The position numbers and the translations under genes are program-made. This document shows positions 35,281 through 43,335 of a stretch of 64,000 nt of DNA, piece after piece. The notes below the pieces were generated by a model. It was not told the origin of the DNA. It saw only the letters and a list, made by a program, of their open reading frames with translations, and did not search any database. The stretch covers positions 93,774-157,773 of the forward strand of contig NZ_NEGZ01000002.1 of assembly GCF_002127585.1 (NCBI RefSeq), written 5' to 3'. The DNA comes from Janthinobacterium sp. GW458P. GTDB lineage: Bacteria > Pseudomonadota > Gammaproteobacteria > Burkholderiales > Burkholderiaceae_D. The stretch's first letter is position 1, and each line of letters opens with the position of its first letter.

Positions 35281-36321
35281 ATGGCGGACATGGTAGTGGT
35301 GCGCAAGGAAGGCCTGTATTGCGTGCCGGGACAGTTTTATATCGACCCGTGGCGTCCCGTCGAGCGCGCCATCATCACGCATGCGCATGCCGACCATGCG
35401 CGGGCCGGCCACCGGCATTACCTGTGCGCGGCCGACGGCGCGCAGGTGCTGCGCGCGCGCCTGGGCGCCGTTTCCATCCAGGGCCTCGCGTATGGCGAGA
35501 CCATCGAACACCACGGCGTGCAGGTGTCGCTGCACCCGGCCGGCCACGTGCTCGGTTCGGCCCAGGTGCGCATGGCGCACGGCGGCAAGGTATGGGTGGC
35601 GTCGGGCGACTACAAGCTGCAGCCGGACCCCACCTGCGCGCCGTTCGAGCCCGTGCGCTGCGATACCTTCATCACGGAATCGACCTTCGGCCTGCCCATC
35701 TACCGCTGGCAGGCGCCGCAGGAAATATACGACGACATCAACCAGTGGTGGCGCGGCAATGCAGCCGAGGGGCGCACCAGCGTGCTGTTCTGCTATGCCT
35801 TCGGCAAGGCGCAGCGCATCCTGGCGGGCCTGGACGCTACCATCGGCCCCATTATCTGCCATGGCGCGGCGCAGGCATTGACGCAGGTCTACCGCGAGTC
35901 GGGCGTGGCCTTGCCGGCCACTGTCATGGTGGGCGAGGTGACGGACAAGGCGGCCCTGAAGACGGCCATGGTGATCGCGCCCCCATCGGCAGCCGGTTCG
36001 CCGTGGATGAAGCGTTTCGGCGACTACAGCGATGCGTTCGCCAGCGGCTGGATGCTGCTGCGCGGCGCGCGCCGGCGGCGCGGCGTGGACCGGGGTTTCG
36101 TGTTGTCCGACCACGCCGACTGGCCCGGCCTGATGCAGGCCATCACGGCCACGCAGGCCGGACGCATCATCGTCACGCACGGCGCCATCCCCGTGATGGT
36201 GCGCTGGCTGCGGCAGAACGGCTGGCAGGCGGGCGGCTTCGAGACGGAATATGGCGATGACGAGGCCGATGACGGTGCGCCTGGTGCTCCCACGGCGGCG
36301 GAGGACGTTGCGCATGCGTGA
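35281..36321 (+). CDS. Ligase-associated DNA exonuclease (Lexo, MBL fold)
   Basis: This 346-aa metallo-beta-lactamase/beta-CASP nuclease has the metal motif HAHADHA (about residues 36-42), GHVLGSAQ, SGDY and SDHADWPGL. It is a member of the ligase-associated DNA-damage-response cassette, in which it trims DNA ends before ligation. GGAG at 35271 supports the ATG at 35281. The downstream ligase gene starts inside its last codons, with an eight-base overlap. Confidence 0.9.
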   Translation: MADMVVVRKEGLYCVPGQFYIDPWRPVERAIITHAHADHARAGHRHYLCAADGAQVLRARLGAVSIQGLAYGETIEHHGVQVSLHPAGHVLGSAQVRMAHGGKVWVASGDYKLQPDPTCAPFEPVRCDTFITESTFGLPIYRWQAPQEIYDDINQWWRGNAAEGRTSVLFCYAFGKAQRILAGLDATIGPIICHGAAQALTQVYRESGVALPATVMVGEVTDKAALKTAMVIAPPSAAGSPWMKRFGDYSDAFASGWMLLRGARRRRGVDRGFVLSDHADWPGLMQAITATQAGRIIVTHGAIPVMVRWLRQNGWQAGGFETEYGDDEADDGAPGAPTAAEDVAHA

Positions 36322-37945
36322 ATTTGCCCGGCTGTACGCGGAACTCGACGAGACCACCGCCACCAGCCGCAAGCTGGCGGCCCTGCAAGCGTATTTCCAG
36401 CGCGCCAAGCCGCACGATGCGGCCTGGGCCGTGTATTTCCTGGCCGGCGGCAAGCCGCGCCAGGCCGTGCCCACCAGGCTGCTGCGCGACTATGCGACCG
36501 AACGGGCCGGCCTCGACGCCTGGCTGTTCGACGAGGCCTATCACGCCGTCGGCGACCTGGCTGAAACCATCGCCCTGATCCTGCCCGCGCCCACCCGCCA
36601 CAGCGACATCGGCCTGGCCGAGTGGGTCGAGCAGCGCATCGCACCGTTGCGCGGCGCGCCGCCGGACGCCATCCGCGCCGCCCTGCTGGGGTACTGGGAC
36701 GAGCTGGAAACGCGCGAACGCTTCCTGTTGATCAAGCTGATCGGCGGCGGCTTTCGCGTGGGCGTCTCAAAACTGCTGGTGACGCGGGCGCTGGCATCGA
36801 TCGCCGCCGTCGACAGCAAGCTGATCGCGCAGCGGCTGATGGGCTGGACCGATGGCAAGGTCAGCCCCACGGGCGCGGGATTTTTGAAACTGATCGCCGC
36901 GCAGTCCGATGGCGAGCAGGCGTTGCGCGGCGGCCAGCCTTACCCCTTCTTCCTGGCGCACCCCTTGCAGGCAGCGCCGGAATCCTTGGGCGAGCCTGCC
37001 GGCTGGCTGGCCGAGTGGAAATACGACGGCATGCGCGCCCAGCTGCTGCGCCGCGAGGGCGTGAACTGGCTGTGGTCGCGCGGCGAGGAATTGATCACGG
37101 ACAGGTTTCCCGAACTGGCGCAGCTGGCCTTGCCGGAAGGTACCGTGCTCGATGGCGAAATCCTCGTCTGGCAGCCGGGCGCCGTGCCGGCGCCGTTTGC
37201 AGATTTGCAACAACGGATGGGCCGCAAGACGGTCTCGCCGAAGCTGCTGGCAGCGTTGCCCGCCGTGCTGGTGGCTTATGACGTGCTGGAACTGGACGGC
37301 GTGGATATCCGCCACCTGCCGCAGCACGAGCGCCGCGCGCTGCTGGAAACCGTCGTCGCCGCAGTGGATGCGCCCGCGCTGCGCCTGTCGCCGTGCATCG
37401 CCGCCGAGAGCTGGGAAGCGCTGGCCGCCATCCGCGCGGAATCGCGCGCGCGCGGCGTGGAAGGCTTGATGCTGAAAGCCGCGTCGGCCGCGTATGGCGT
37501 GGGGCGCACGAAAGACGTGGGCACCTGGTGGAAATGGAAGATCGACCCCTACGCCGTCGACGCCGTGCTGATCTACGCCCAGGAGGGCCACGGCCGGCGC
37601 GCCTCGCTGTACACGGACTACACGTTCGCCGTGTGGGATGAAGCGGACGATGGCGAACGCAGGCTGGTGCCGTTCGCCAAGGCGTATTCAGGCTTGACGG
37701 ATGCGGAAATCGCCCAGGTCGATGCCGCCATCCGCCAGACCACCATAGAAAAATTCGGCCCCGTGCGCAGCGTCAGGCCCACCATGGTGTTCGAGATCGG
37801 CTTCGAGGGCATCGCCGCCTCCGGCCGCCACAAGGCGGGCATCGCCGTGCGCTTTCCCCGCATCCTGCGCCGCCGCGAAGACAAGGCCGTCGCCGACGCC
37901 GACACTCTGGCCACCCTGCAAGCCATGCTGGCCGGTGCCGGATGA
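36314..37945 (+). CDS. ATP-dependent DNA ligase of the repair cassette
   Basis: This 543-aa enzyme seals DNA nicks using ATP. It has an N-terminal helical DNA-binding domain (1-200), then the nucleotidyltransferase domain with catalytic K236 in EWKYDGMR. RGEELITDRFPE, LDGEI, the EGLMLK motif and WWKWKID follow, with an OB-fold domain (about 420-540). The ATG at 36314 is chosen because the protein starts with the conserved MREFARLYAELD and overlaps the exonuclease stop. It is the second gene of the exonuclease-ligase-helicase-phosphoesterase operon. Confidence 0.92.
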   Translation: MREFARLYAELDETTATSRKLAALQAYFQRAKPHDAAWAVYFLAGGKPRQAVPTRLLRDYATERAGLDAWLFDEAYHAVGDLAETIALILPAPTRHSDIGLAEWVEQRIAPLRGAPPDAIRAALLGYWDELETRERFLLIKLIGGGFRVGVSKLLVTRALASIAAVDSKLIAQRLMGWTDGKVSPTGAGFLKLIAAQSDGEQALRGGQPYPFFLAHPLQAAPESLGEPAGWLAEWKYDGMRAQLLRREGVNWLWSRGEELITDRFPELAQLALPEGTVLDGEILVWQPGAVPAPFADLQQRMGRKTVSPKLLAALPAVLVAYDVLELDGVDIRHLPQHERRALLETVVAAVDAPALRLSPCIAAESWEALAAIRAESRARGVEGLMLKAASAAYGVGRTKDVGTWWKWKIDPYAVDAVLIYAQEGHGRRASLYTDYTFAVWDEADDGERRLVPFAKAYSGLTDAEIAQVDAAIRQTTIEKFGPVRSVRPTMVFEIGFEGIAASGRHKAGIAVRFPRILRRREDKAVADADTLATLQAMLAGAG

Positions 37946-37955
37946 AGGACGGTCC

Positions 37956-39509
37956 ATGAGCAAGAGCTTGCTGGCGCAGCGCGTCGCTGCCTGGTTCACG
38001 GGGCGCGGCTGGGCCGTGTTCCCTTTCCAGCGCGCCGTCTGGCGGGCCAGCGCGCAGGGACGATCCGGCCTGCTGCATGCCAGCACGGGCTCCGGCAAGA
38101 CCTACGCCGTCTGGTTCGGCGCCCTGCTGCGCGCCGAGCGCCTGGCGGGCAAGCGCCGCAAGCAGGGCTTGCGCGTGCTGTGGATCACGCCCATGCGGGC
38201 GCTGGCGGCCGACACGGTGCGCGCGCTGCAGGCGTCCGGCGAAACGCTGGCGCCCGGCTGGCGCATCGAGGCGCGCACGGGAGATACCAGCGCCGCGCAG
38301 CGGGCGCGGCAGGCCAAGGCCTGGCCCGAGGTGCTCGTCACGACGCCGGAAAGCCTGTCCCTGATGCTGAGCCAGGCGGATGCGCACGCACGCTTCGCCT
38401 TGCTGGAAACGGTGATCGTCGACGAGTGGCATGAATTGATGGGCAGCAAGCGCGGCGTGCAGGTGCAGCTGGCGCTGGCCCGGCTGCGCCGCTGGCAGGA
38501 AAACCTGATGACGTGGGGCCTGTCGGCCACCTTGGGCAATCTGCGCCAGGCGCAGGACGTCTTCGCGCGCCTGAAACAGGGCGACCATTTTCTGTTTGGC
38601 GGGCGCATCCTGGAATTCGTGCGCGTGCACGAGATGACGGCCTATGTGCGGCGCGCCACGGGCAGCCGCGGCGCCGTGCCGCGCTGGCAGGGCGGCAAGA
38701 TGCCGCTGTCGTCGGAACTGGCGCACGCCGTGCTCGACCAGCTGCAGCTGGCGCGGGAGGGCCGTGCCAAGGGGCCGGAAATGCGCGCGCTGGCGCCCCT
38801 GCTGGCCATCCAGGCGCGCTGGTCGGCCCTGCCCACGCGCACCAACCTGCTGGTGGAAACCCTGTGCAGCCGCGAAGGCCGGCACTTGTTCGTGTATCCG
38901 TTCGCGGGCCGCGCCGTGCACCTGGGCCTGGCCTCGCTGCTGGCCTACCGCATTGCCCGCGCGCAACCGACCACCTTGTCGATTGCCGTCAACGACTACG
39001 GTTTTGAATTGCTGGGGGGAAGCGAGCTCGATTATGTCCCCCTGTTCGACGGGGCCACGGGCGCGGGGTTGGACTTATTCAGCACGCAACACTTGCTGGA
39101 AGACGTGCTGGCCAGCCTGAATGCAACGGAACTGTCGCAGCGGCGCTTCCGCGAAATCGCCCGCATCGCCGGCCTTGTGTTCCAGGGCTATCCGGGCCAG
39201 CCGAAAAGCGCGCGCCAGCTGCAGGCCTCGTCCTCGCTGTTTTTCGAGGTGTTCCGCAAGCATGACGCGGCCAATTTGCTGCTCACGCAGGCGCAGCGCG
39301 AAGTGCTGGAGCAGGAACTGGAACTGACGCGGCTGCGCGCCACCTTGCGCGAGCTGCATGAACGCAATATTTCCCTGCAGCCGCTGGAGCGCGCCTCGCC
39401 GTTTGCCTTCGGCCTGATGGTCGAGCGCTTCCGCGAACAGCTGACGACGGAAAGGCTGTCGGACCGGGTAGCGCGGCTGGTCAGCGCGCTGGAAAAGGCG
39501 GCCGCATGA
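37956..39509 (+). CDS. Ligase-associated Lhr-type helicase lacking the second RecA domain
   Basis: This helicase belongs to the repair cassette but has only 517 aa, against about 800-850 aa for family members. It keeps the first RecA domain: Walker A STGSGKT (43-49), DEWH (156-159) and SAT (190-192) followed by LGNL. It then jumps within about ten residues (around 200-206) to the ARLKQGDHFLFGGRILEFVR segment of the C-terminal domains. The region that should carry motifs IV-VI, the second RecA domain and part of the winged helix is absent, with the frame intact. Without that domain ATP-driven unwinding is not expected. The gene may be a real internal deletion, near 38553-38572, or an assembly artefact. 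Its stop overlaps the phosphoesterase start (ATGA). Confidence 0.85.
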   Translation: MSKSLLAQRVAAWFTGRGWAVFPFQRAVWRASAQGRSGLLHASTGSGKTYAVWFGALLRAERLAGKRRKQGLRVLWITPMRALAADTVRALQASGETLAPGWRIEARTGDTSAAQRARQAKAWPEVLVTTPESLSLMLSQADAHARFALLETVIVDEWHELMGSKRGVQVQLALARLRRWQENLMTWGLSATLGNLRQAQDVFARLKQGDHFLFGGRILEFVRVHEMTAYVRRATGSRGAVPRWQGGKMPLSSELAHAVLDQLQLAREGRAKGPEMRALAPLLAIQARWSALPTRTNLLVETLCSREGRHLFVYPFAGRAVHLGLASLLAYRIARAQPTTLSIAVNDYGFELLGGSELDYVPLFDGATGAGLDLFSTQHLLEDVLASLNATELSQRRFREIARIAGLVFQGYPGQPKSARQLQASSSLFFEVFRKHDAANLLLTQAQREVLEQELELTRLRATLRELHERNISLQPLERASPFAFGLMVERFREQLTTERLSDRVARLVSALEKAAA

Positions 39510-40177
39510 AGGGCCAGGAGCAAGCGCATTGCGCGGTGGAGCTGGCCGGCGAAAGCGTCTGGCTGCTGGCGCACAGAGCGCTCTATTGGCCGGCGCGCCG
39601 GATGCTGGTCGTGGCCGACATCCATTTCGGCAAGGCGGCCGCCTTCCGCGCGCTGGGCGTGCCCGTGCCGCGCGGCACGACGACGCAAAACCTGCTGGCG
39701 CTCGACGCCTTGCTGGCCCGTTACGCCTGCGAGGAAATCGTCTTCCTGGGCGACTTCCTGCATGCGCGGGCCGCGCACGCGGCCGCCACCGTGGCGGCCA
39801 TGCTGGCCTGGCGCGCGCGCCATCCCCGCTTGCGCCTGACCCTGGTGCGCGGCAACCACGATGCGCACGCGGGCGACCCGGCCGGCGCGCTGCGCATCGC
39901 CATGGCGGACGAGCCGCATACGGTGGGAAATTTGTCGTTCTGCCATCATCCGGAGACGCCGGCGCCCGGCTATGTGCTGGCCGGCCACGTCCATCCCGTG
40001 TATCGCTTGCGCGCGGGCGGCGGGGGCGGCCTGCGCCTGCCCTGTTTCCTGCTGGGGCCGTCGCGCGCCATCCTGCCCTCGTTCGGCGCCTTCACGGGCG
40101 GCCACGCCGTGCGGCCGGGCATTGGCGAGCGCGTCTACGTGACGGCCGACGCGGCGATCTTCCGCCTGCCACCGTGA
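39506..40177 (+). CDS. Ligase-associated DNA damage response phosphoesterase (MPE)
   Basis: This 223-aa calcineurin-like metallophosphoesterase has all five motifs: VVADIHFGK, FLGDFLHAR, RGNHDAH, the CHH of LSFCHHPETP and GHVHP. Family members are DNA endonucleases/phosphoesterases acting with the cassette ligase and helicase. It is the last gene of the operon and overlaps the helicase stop by four bases. No clear terminator follows. Confidence 0.9.
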   Translation: MKGQEQAHCAVELAGESVWLLAHRALYWPARRMLVVADIHFGKAAAFRALGVPVPRGTTTQNLLALDALLARYACEEIVFLGDFLHARAAHAAATVAAMLAWRARHPRLRLTLVRGNHDAHAGDPAGALRIAMADEPHTVGNLSFCHHPETPAPGYVLAGHVHPVYRLRAGGGGGLRLPCFLLGPSRAILPSFGAFTGGHAVRPGIGERVYVTADAAIFRLPP

Positions 40178-40376
40178 CCGTCCGGGTTATATACTTTTGG
40201 TATATTTTTTATTGTAACCGCGCCACCAGTGGCGGGACTCATCCTACATCAGCGCTTGCCATCCTCCTATTTCTTGCCGCCCATGCCCGCACTAAGATGA
40301 GGATTCCCTTGCCATGCGAGGGGAAGAATTGCATGGTTTGCACTGTTTTCTGATTCTATCGATCAAGGAGATCATC

Positions 40377-40733
40377 ATGGCCACATCGAGCGACAATAAA
40401 CAGCAGGGTAGTAAAACCAGTAGCAGCAGTAGCGGCAGCAGCGGCGGAAGCAAGCAGAGCGATACGAGCAAACGCGGTTTCGCTTCCATGGATCCGGCCC
40501 AGCAGCGCGAAATCGCCAGCGAAGGGGGGCGCGCCGCGCATGAAAAAGGCACGGCGCATGAATTCACGTCCGAGGAAGCGCGCCGCGCAGGCAGCCAAAG
40601 CCATAAAAACGATGCGAACCGGCAAAGCGCCGCCAGCTCCGGCGGTTCGCGCGACAATGCCAGCAGCGACAACCGGCAAAGCGGCGGTTCCGGTTCAAGT
40701 GCGGGTTCCGGCTCCGGCTCGCGCAACAAGTAG
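40377..40733 (+). CDS. KGG-type stress-induced protein
   Basis: This 118-aa, very hydrophilic, low-complexity protein resembles YciG-like general stress proteins. Its centre has KGG-type repeats (KRGFASMDPAQQREIASEGG, HEFTSEEARRAGSQSH). These are flanked by Ser/Gly-rich tails of about 30 residues on each side, suggesting a mostly disordered protein. The ATG at 40377 follows AAGGAGA; the longer frame upstream is not KGG-like. Family members are linked to stationary phase and osmotic or oxidative stress, with unknown mechanism. Confidence 0.82.
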   Translation: MATSSDNKQQGSKTSSSSSGSSGGSKQSDTSKRGFASMDPAQQREIASEGGRAAHEKGTAHEFTSEEARRAGSQSHKNDANRQSAASSGGSRDNASSDNRQSGGSGSSAGSGSGSRNK

Positions 40734-40766
40734 CAGCGCGCCGTAGGGTGAAGCCCATCAGTGGGC

Positions 40767-40801
40767 AGGGCCGGCGGGAAGCGGGGCTTTCCGCCGGCCC
40801 T
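40767..40801 (+). terminator. Strong GC hairpin downstream of the KGG gene
   Basis: Arms AGGGCCGGCGG and CCGCCGGCCCT enclose a short loop. A T-rich stretch begins only ten bases after the hairpin, so this is a probable rather than classic terminator. Confidence 0.55.
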
Positions 40802-40922
40802 GTGCAGGGTTTTTCCTGCGGCGCCAAAAAGTGATGCAATGCAGCAGACATGGACTATGATGAAATGGCTGTGATGGCAGGCTAGCGCGTAGTCAAGCCC
40901 GCAGCCAACTTTCCGGGAGAAG

Positions 40923-41189
40923 ATGATGGGCAACTCCAACACGCCGAATCCAGGCAATAGCCAAGGCGGCACGCCGTCCACGGCGGGCAGCAAGCAAAGC
41001 GCGGCAGAGGCGGCCGAAAGCTTTGTGCTGGTCGATAGCGAGCAGGGCCTCGATATCGGCGACGATCTGTTTTCCATCGGCGAAGTGCGGCGCGCCGACC
41101 GTTTGCCGCATCACCAGTCCGGCGTGGCCGGCCAGAGCCGGCAGAGCGCCGACGATGCGCCCGACACCACGGGCAGCACCGGCGTCTGA
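40923..41189 (+). CDS. Small hydrophilic protein of unknown function
   Basis: I do not recognise a family for this 87-88 aa protein. The N-terminus is rich in Asn, Gly, Ser and Thr. The middle (ESFVLVDSEQGLDIGDDLFSIGE) could form a short amphipathic element, and the C-terminus is again polar. GGGAGAAG upstream of tandem ATGs at 40923 and 40926 supports translation. It is probably disordered and stress-related, like its upstream neighbour, but that is inference from composition and position. Confidence 0.55.
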   Translation: MMGNSNTPNPGNSQGGTPSTAGSKQSAAEAAESFVLVDSEQGLDIGDDLFSIGEVRRADRLPHHQSGVAGQSRQSADDAPDTTGSTGV

Positions 41190-41207
41190 GCTTCCCCGTC
41201 CGTTTCC

Positions 41208-41801
41208 TTAACTGTCTGACAAGCCCCGCCGGGCCAGCCGCAAGACGTGTTCGCGCACGTCGGCTGGCCAGTCGCGCACGTTTTCAAGGAAGGCTTCCTG
41301 CCGGCCCGCGAACAGGGCGCGGCTCGCTTCCTCGAAGCCGGCAGCGTCACCGGCCAGGGCGTTCATGACCTTATAGGCCGCTTCGCGCGCCTGGCGCTGT
41401 TCATCGTGCGCCTTGTTGCCGCGCTGCGCCTGTTCCACCAGCTTGCGCAAGGCCACGGACGCCCCGCCCGGTTGCGTCGCCAGCCATTCCCAGTGCCGGG
41501 GCAGCAAGGTGATTTCGCGCGCCACCACGCCCAGCCTGGGCCGGCCCGCCGTGCGCGCGGGAGCGGGAGTATCGTCCTGCGGCGCCGGCGCGGCTTCGCG
41601 CGGCAGGCGCTGCAGCACCTCGTCCAGGCTGCCATGCAGGTTCAGGTCCACCTGGCTGCCGTTCGTGTCATCGAAGATCAGGATCTGCGCATCGGGATCG
41701 CGCGTCACCAGTTCCTTCAGTGTTTGCGCCACGGCATGTAATGTGCCGGCGGCCACTTTGCGTGGGCCGGCAAAGGCGGTCAGTTGGGTGGGGGCGTGCA
41801 T
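41208..41801 (-). CDS. DUF2239 family protein
   Basis: This 197-aa soluble protein matches DUF2239. It has an N-terminal TAFAGPRKVAAGTLHAVA, ILIFDDTNGSQVDLNLHGS and VVAREITLLPRHWEWLA, with a helical C-terminal half containing LALFAGR-like and LARRGL segments. The function is unknown. It is preceded by a well-formed promoter flanked by two ACCCGGGT palindromes, so it is probably tightly regulated by a repressor encoded elsewhere. Confidence 0.85.
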   Translation of the reverse strand: MHAPTQLTAFAGPRKVAAGTLHAVAQTLKELVTRDPDAQILIFDDTNGSQVDLNLHGSLDEVLQRLPREAAPAPQDDTPAPARTAGRPRLGVVAREITLLPRHWEWLATQPGGASVALRKLVEQAQRGNKAHDEQRQAREAAYKVMNALAGDAAGFEEASRALFAGRQEAFLENVRDWPADVREHVLRLARRGLSDS

Positions 41802-41831
41802 GGCTTGCTCCTATGAGTGCATATGCAGGCA

Positions 41832-41875
41832 ATTTTACCCGGGTTAAATTGAAAGTCAATAACACCCGGGTAAAA
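41832..41875 (-). promoter_or_regulatory. Promoter of the DUF2239 gene with duplicated palindromic operator
   Basis: On the minus strand the -35 TTGACT (41859-41854), 16 bases and the -10 TAAAAT (41837-41832) form a good promoter 31 bases before the start codon. Two copies of the palindrome core ACCCGGGT lie at 41837-41844, between -10 and spacer, and at 41864-41871, just upstream of -35. Their centres are 27 bp apart, and each is flanked by TTTT/AAAA in mirror orientation. Confidence 0.75.
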
Positions 41876-41888
41876 TAGGGCGGCCGTG

Positions 41889-42386
41889 TTACAGGTCGAT
41901 GCGGCCGTGTTCGCCCAGGTCTTTCGGCGGCTCGCCCGTGATGGCGGCCTTGGCCATTGCATAAAATTGCATCATCTTGCTGGCGCTGCTGTCCCAGTAT
42001 TCGGCCGACTGTATCGTCACCTTGATCAGCGACAGCTTGGGATCGTCGAGTCCGCCGGGGAACCAGGCTTGCACCAGCGGGCTCCACAGTTCCTCCGCCT
42101 TGGCGCGGTCCTTCAGCAATGCCGCATGGCCGCAGACGGACACATACAGGCTGTCGCCCGTGTCGACGAAGCTGACGTTGACCTGCGGGTTGTTCAGCAG
42201 GTCGCGCGTATAGCCGGCCTCGTCGGAAACAAAGAACCAGATATGCCCGTCGCCGTCGACCTGCTGCTGCGTGAGGGGACGGCTGGTCAGCGTGCGCGTG
42301 TCGTCGCTGGTGGTGAGCATGCCGAACTTGACGCCCTTGATCCTGTCCGCGATGCTGGCCAGTTGTTCGCTGGAATAGTGTTGCAT
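41889..42386 (-). CDS. General-stress-type pyridoxamine 5'-phosphate oxidase-fold protein
   Basis: This 165-aa flavin-reductase-like split-barrel protein has KFGMLTTSDDTRTLTSRPLT, IWFFVSDEAGY, NVSFVDTGDSLYVSVCGHA and SAEYWDSSASKMMQFYAM. These are characteristic of the general stress protein 26 group. Members bind flavin; no specific reaction is known for most. It is transcribed in the same direction as the DUF2239 gene but separated from it by that gene's own promoter. Confidence 0.88.
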   Translation of the reverse strand: MQHYSSEQLASIADRIKGVKFGMLTTSDDTRTLTSRPLTQQQVDGDGHIWFFVSDEAGYTRDLLNNPQVNVSFVDTGDSLYVSVCGHAALLKDRAKAEELWSPLVQAWFPGGLDDPKLSLIKVTIQSAEYWDSSASKMMQFYAMAKAAITGEPPKDLGEHGRIDL

Positions 42387-42523
42387 GGTGTGCTCCCGTG
42401 ATGGTTGTCCTGAACAACAGCATAGGCGGGCGCAGCGCGCGGCTCTGTACGCCAGCTTACGTAGCGGAGGCGCTTTGTTTCAACGCTGTTACAAAACGCC
42501 GGCCCGGCGGGGTGCTCCATGTA

Positions 42524-42554
42524 TTGACTTAATAAATGATAATCATTATCATTT
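42524..42554 (+). promoter_or_regulatory. Fur box overlapping the promoter of the PepSY operon
   Basis: AAATGATAATCATTATCATTT (one base beyond twenty, here split as AAATGATAAT and CATTATCATTT) at 42534-42554 is a near-perfect Fur palindrome. It sits on the spacer and -10 of a promoter with -35 TTGACT (42524-42529), a 17-base spacer and -10 TATCAT (42547-42552). Iron-loaded Fur should shut this promoter. Confidence 0.9.
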
Positions 42555-42594
42555 GTTTGAATGTATCAGCTTGAACTTTGATTGAAGGATGGGA

Positions 42595-42657
42595 ATGAAG
42601 CACACTGACTTGTCGCGCCAGCTGGCCCGCCCCTTGCCGGGAGCGGCCCATGCATAG
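42595..42657 (+). CDS. Possible 20-codon leader peptide upstream of the PepSY gene
   Basis: A short frame with a good AAGGA ribosome-binding site codes for MKHTDLSRQLARPLPGAAHA. Its stop (TAG 42655-42657) overlaps the start region of the PepSY gene (ATG 42650), so ribosomes finishing it could restart on the PepSY gene. It has no run of regulatory codons. It may be a coupling peptide or chance. Confidence 0.35.
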   Translation: MKHTDLSRQLARPLPGAAHA

Positions 42658-43303
42658 TGCGGGCGCCGCCGACAAGGCCAGGAACAATGCCAGCCGCGCC
42701 GTCTGGCTGAAGAATCTGCACCAATGGCACTGGATCAGCTCGGCGCTCTGCCTGCTGGGCATGTTTTTGTTCGCCATCACGGGCATTACCCTGAACCACG
42801 CCAGCCAGATCGAGTCGAAACCGTCGATCACGCGCCAGCAGGCGCAGCTGCCGGCCCCTCTGCTCACCGAACTGGCCGCCTATGCCGCCCGGCATGACGG
42901 CGCCAACGCGCCCATGCCGGCCGCCGCCGAAACGTGGTTGAAAAAGCAATGGTCGCTCAACGCGGGCGGCCGTCCCGCCGAGTGGAGCGCCGACGAGGTG
43001 TATTTGCCCCTGCCCAAGGCGGGCGGCGACGCCTGGGTGCGCATCGGCCTGGATGACGGGGCCGCCGAATACGAATTGACGGACCGTGGCTGGGTATCCT
43101 GGCTCAACGACGTCCACAAGGGCCGCAACACGGGCGTGGCCTGGAACTGGTTCATCGATATCTTTGCCGGCGCCTGCATCGTGTTTTGCCTGACGGGTCT
43201 GTTGATTTTGAAGTTCCACGCGGCCAACCGGCCATTTACCTGGCCGATGGTTGGCCTCGGTATCCTGATACCCTGCGCGATCGCCTTGCTGTTTATCCAT
43301 TGA
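42650..43303 (+). CDS. PepSY-associated transmembrane protein of an iron-regulated redox operon
   Basis: This 217-aa inner-membrane protein has a short cytoplasmic start with H24 and H27 (NLHQWHW), TM1 (about 28-48, followed by LNH), a periplasmic PepSY-like domain (about 55-150) and two C-terminal helices (about 167-187 and 197-217). Conserved histidines next to helices suggest heme or quinone-linked electron transfer, as proposed for PepSY membrane reductases. It is the first full gene after a Fur-box promoter, and DUF2271, DUF4198, apbE and flavoreductase genes follow. The likely role is carrying electrons from the cytoplasmic flavoreductase to periplasmic flavinylated DUF2271, perhaps for ferric reduction (inference). 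Confidence 0.82.
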   Translation: MHSAGAADKARNNASRAVWLKNLHQWHWISSALCLLGMFLFAITGITLNHASQIESKPSITRQQAQLPAPLLTELAAYAARHDGANAPMPAAAETWLKKQWSLNAGGRPAEWSADEVYLPLPKAGGDAWVRIGLDDGAAEYELTDRGWVSWLNDVHKGRNTGVAWNWFIDIFAGACIVFCLTGLLILKFHAANRPFTWPMVGLGILIPCAIALLFIH

Positions 43304-43335
43304 TCGTTTTTCTTTTTCCTTTTTACAGGCACACC

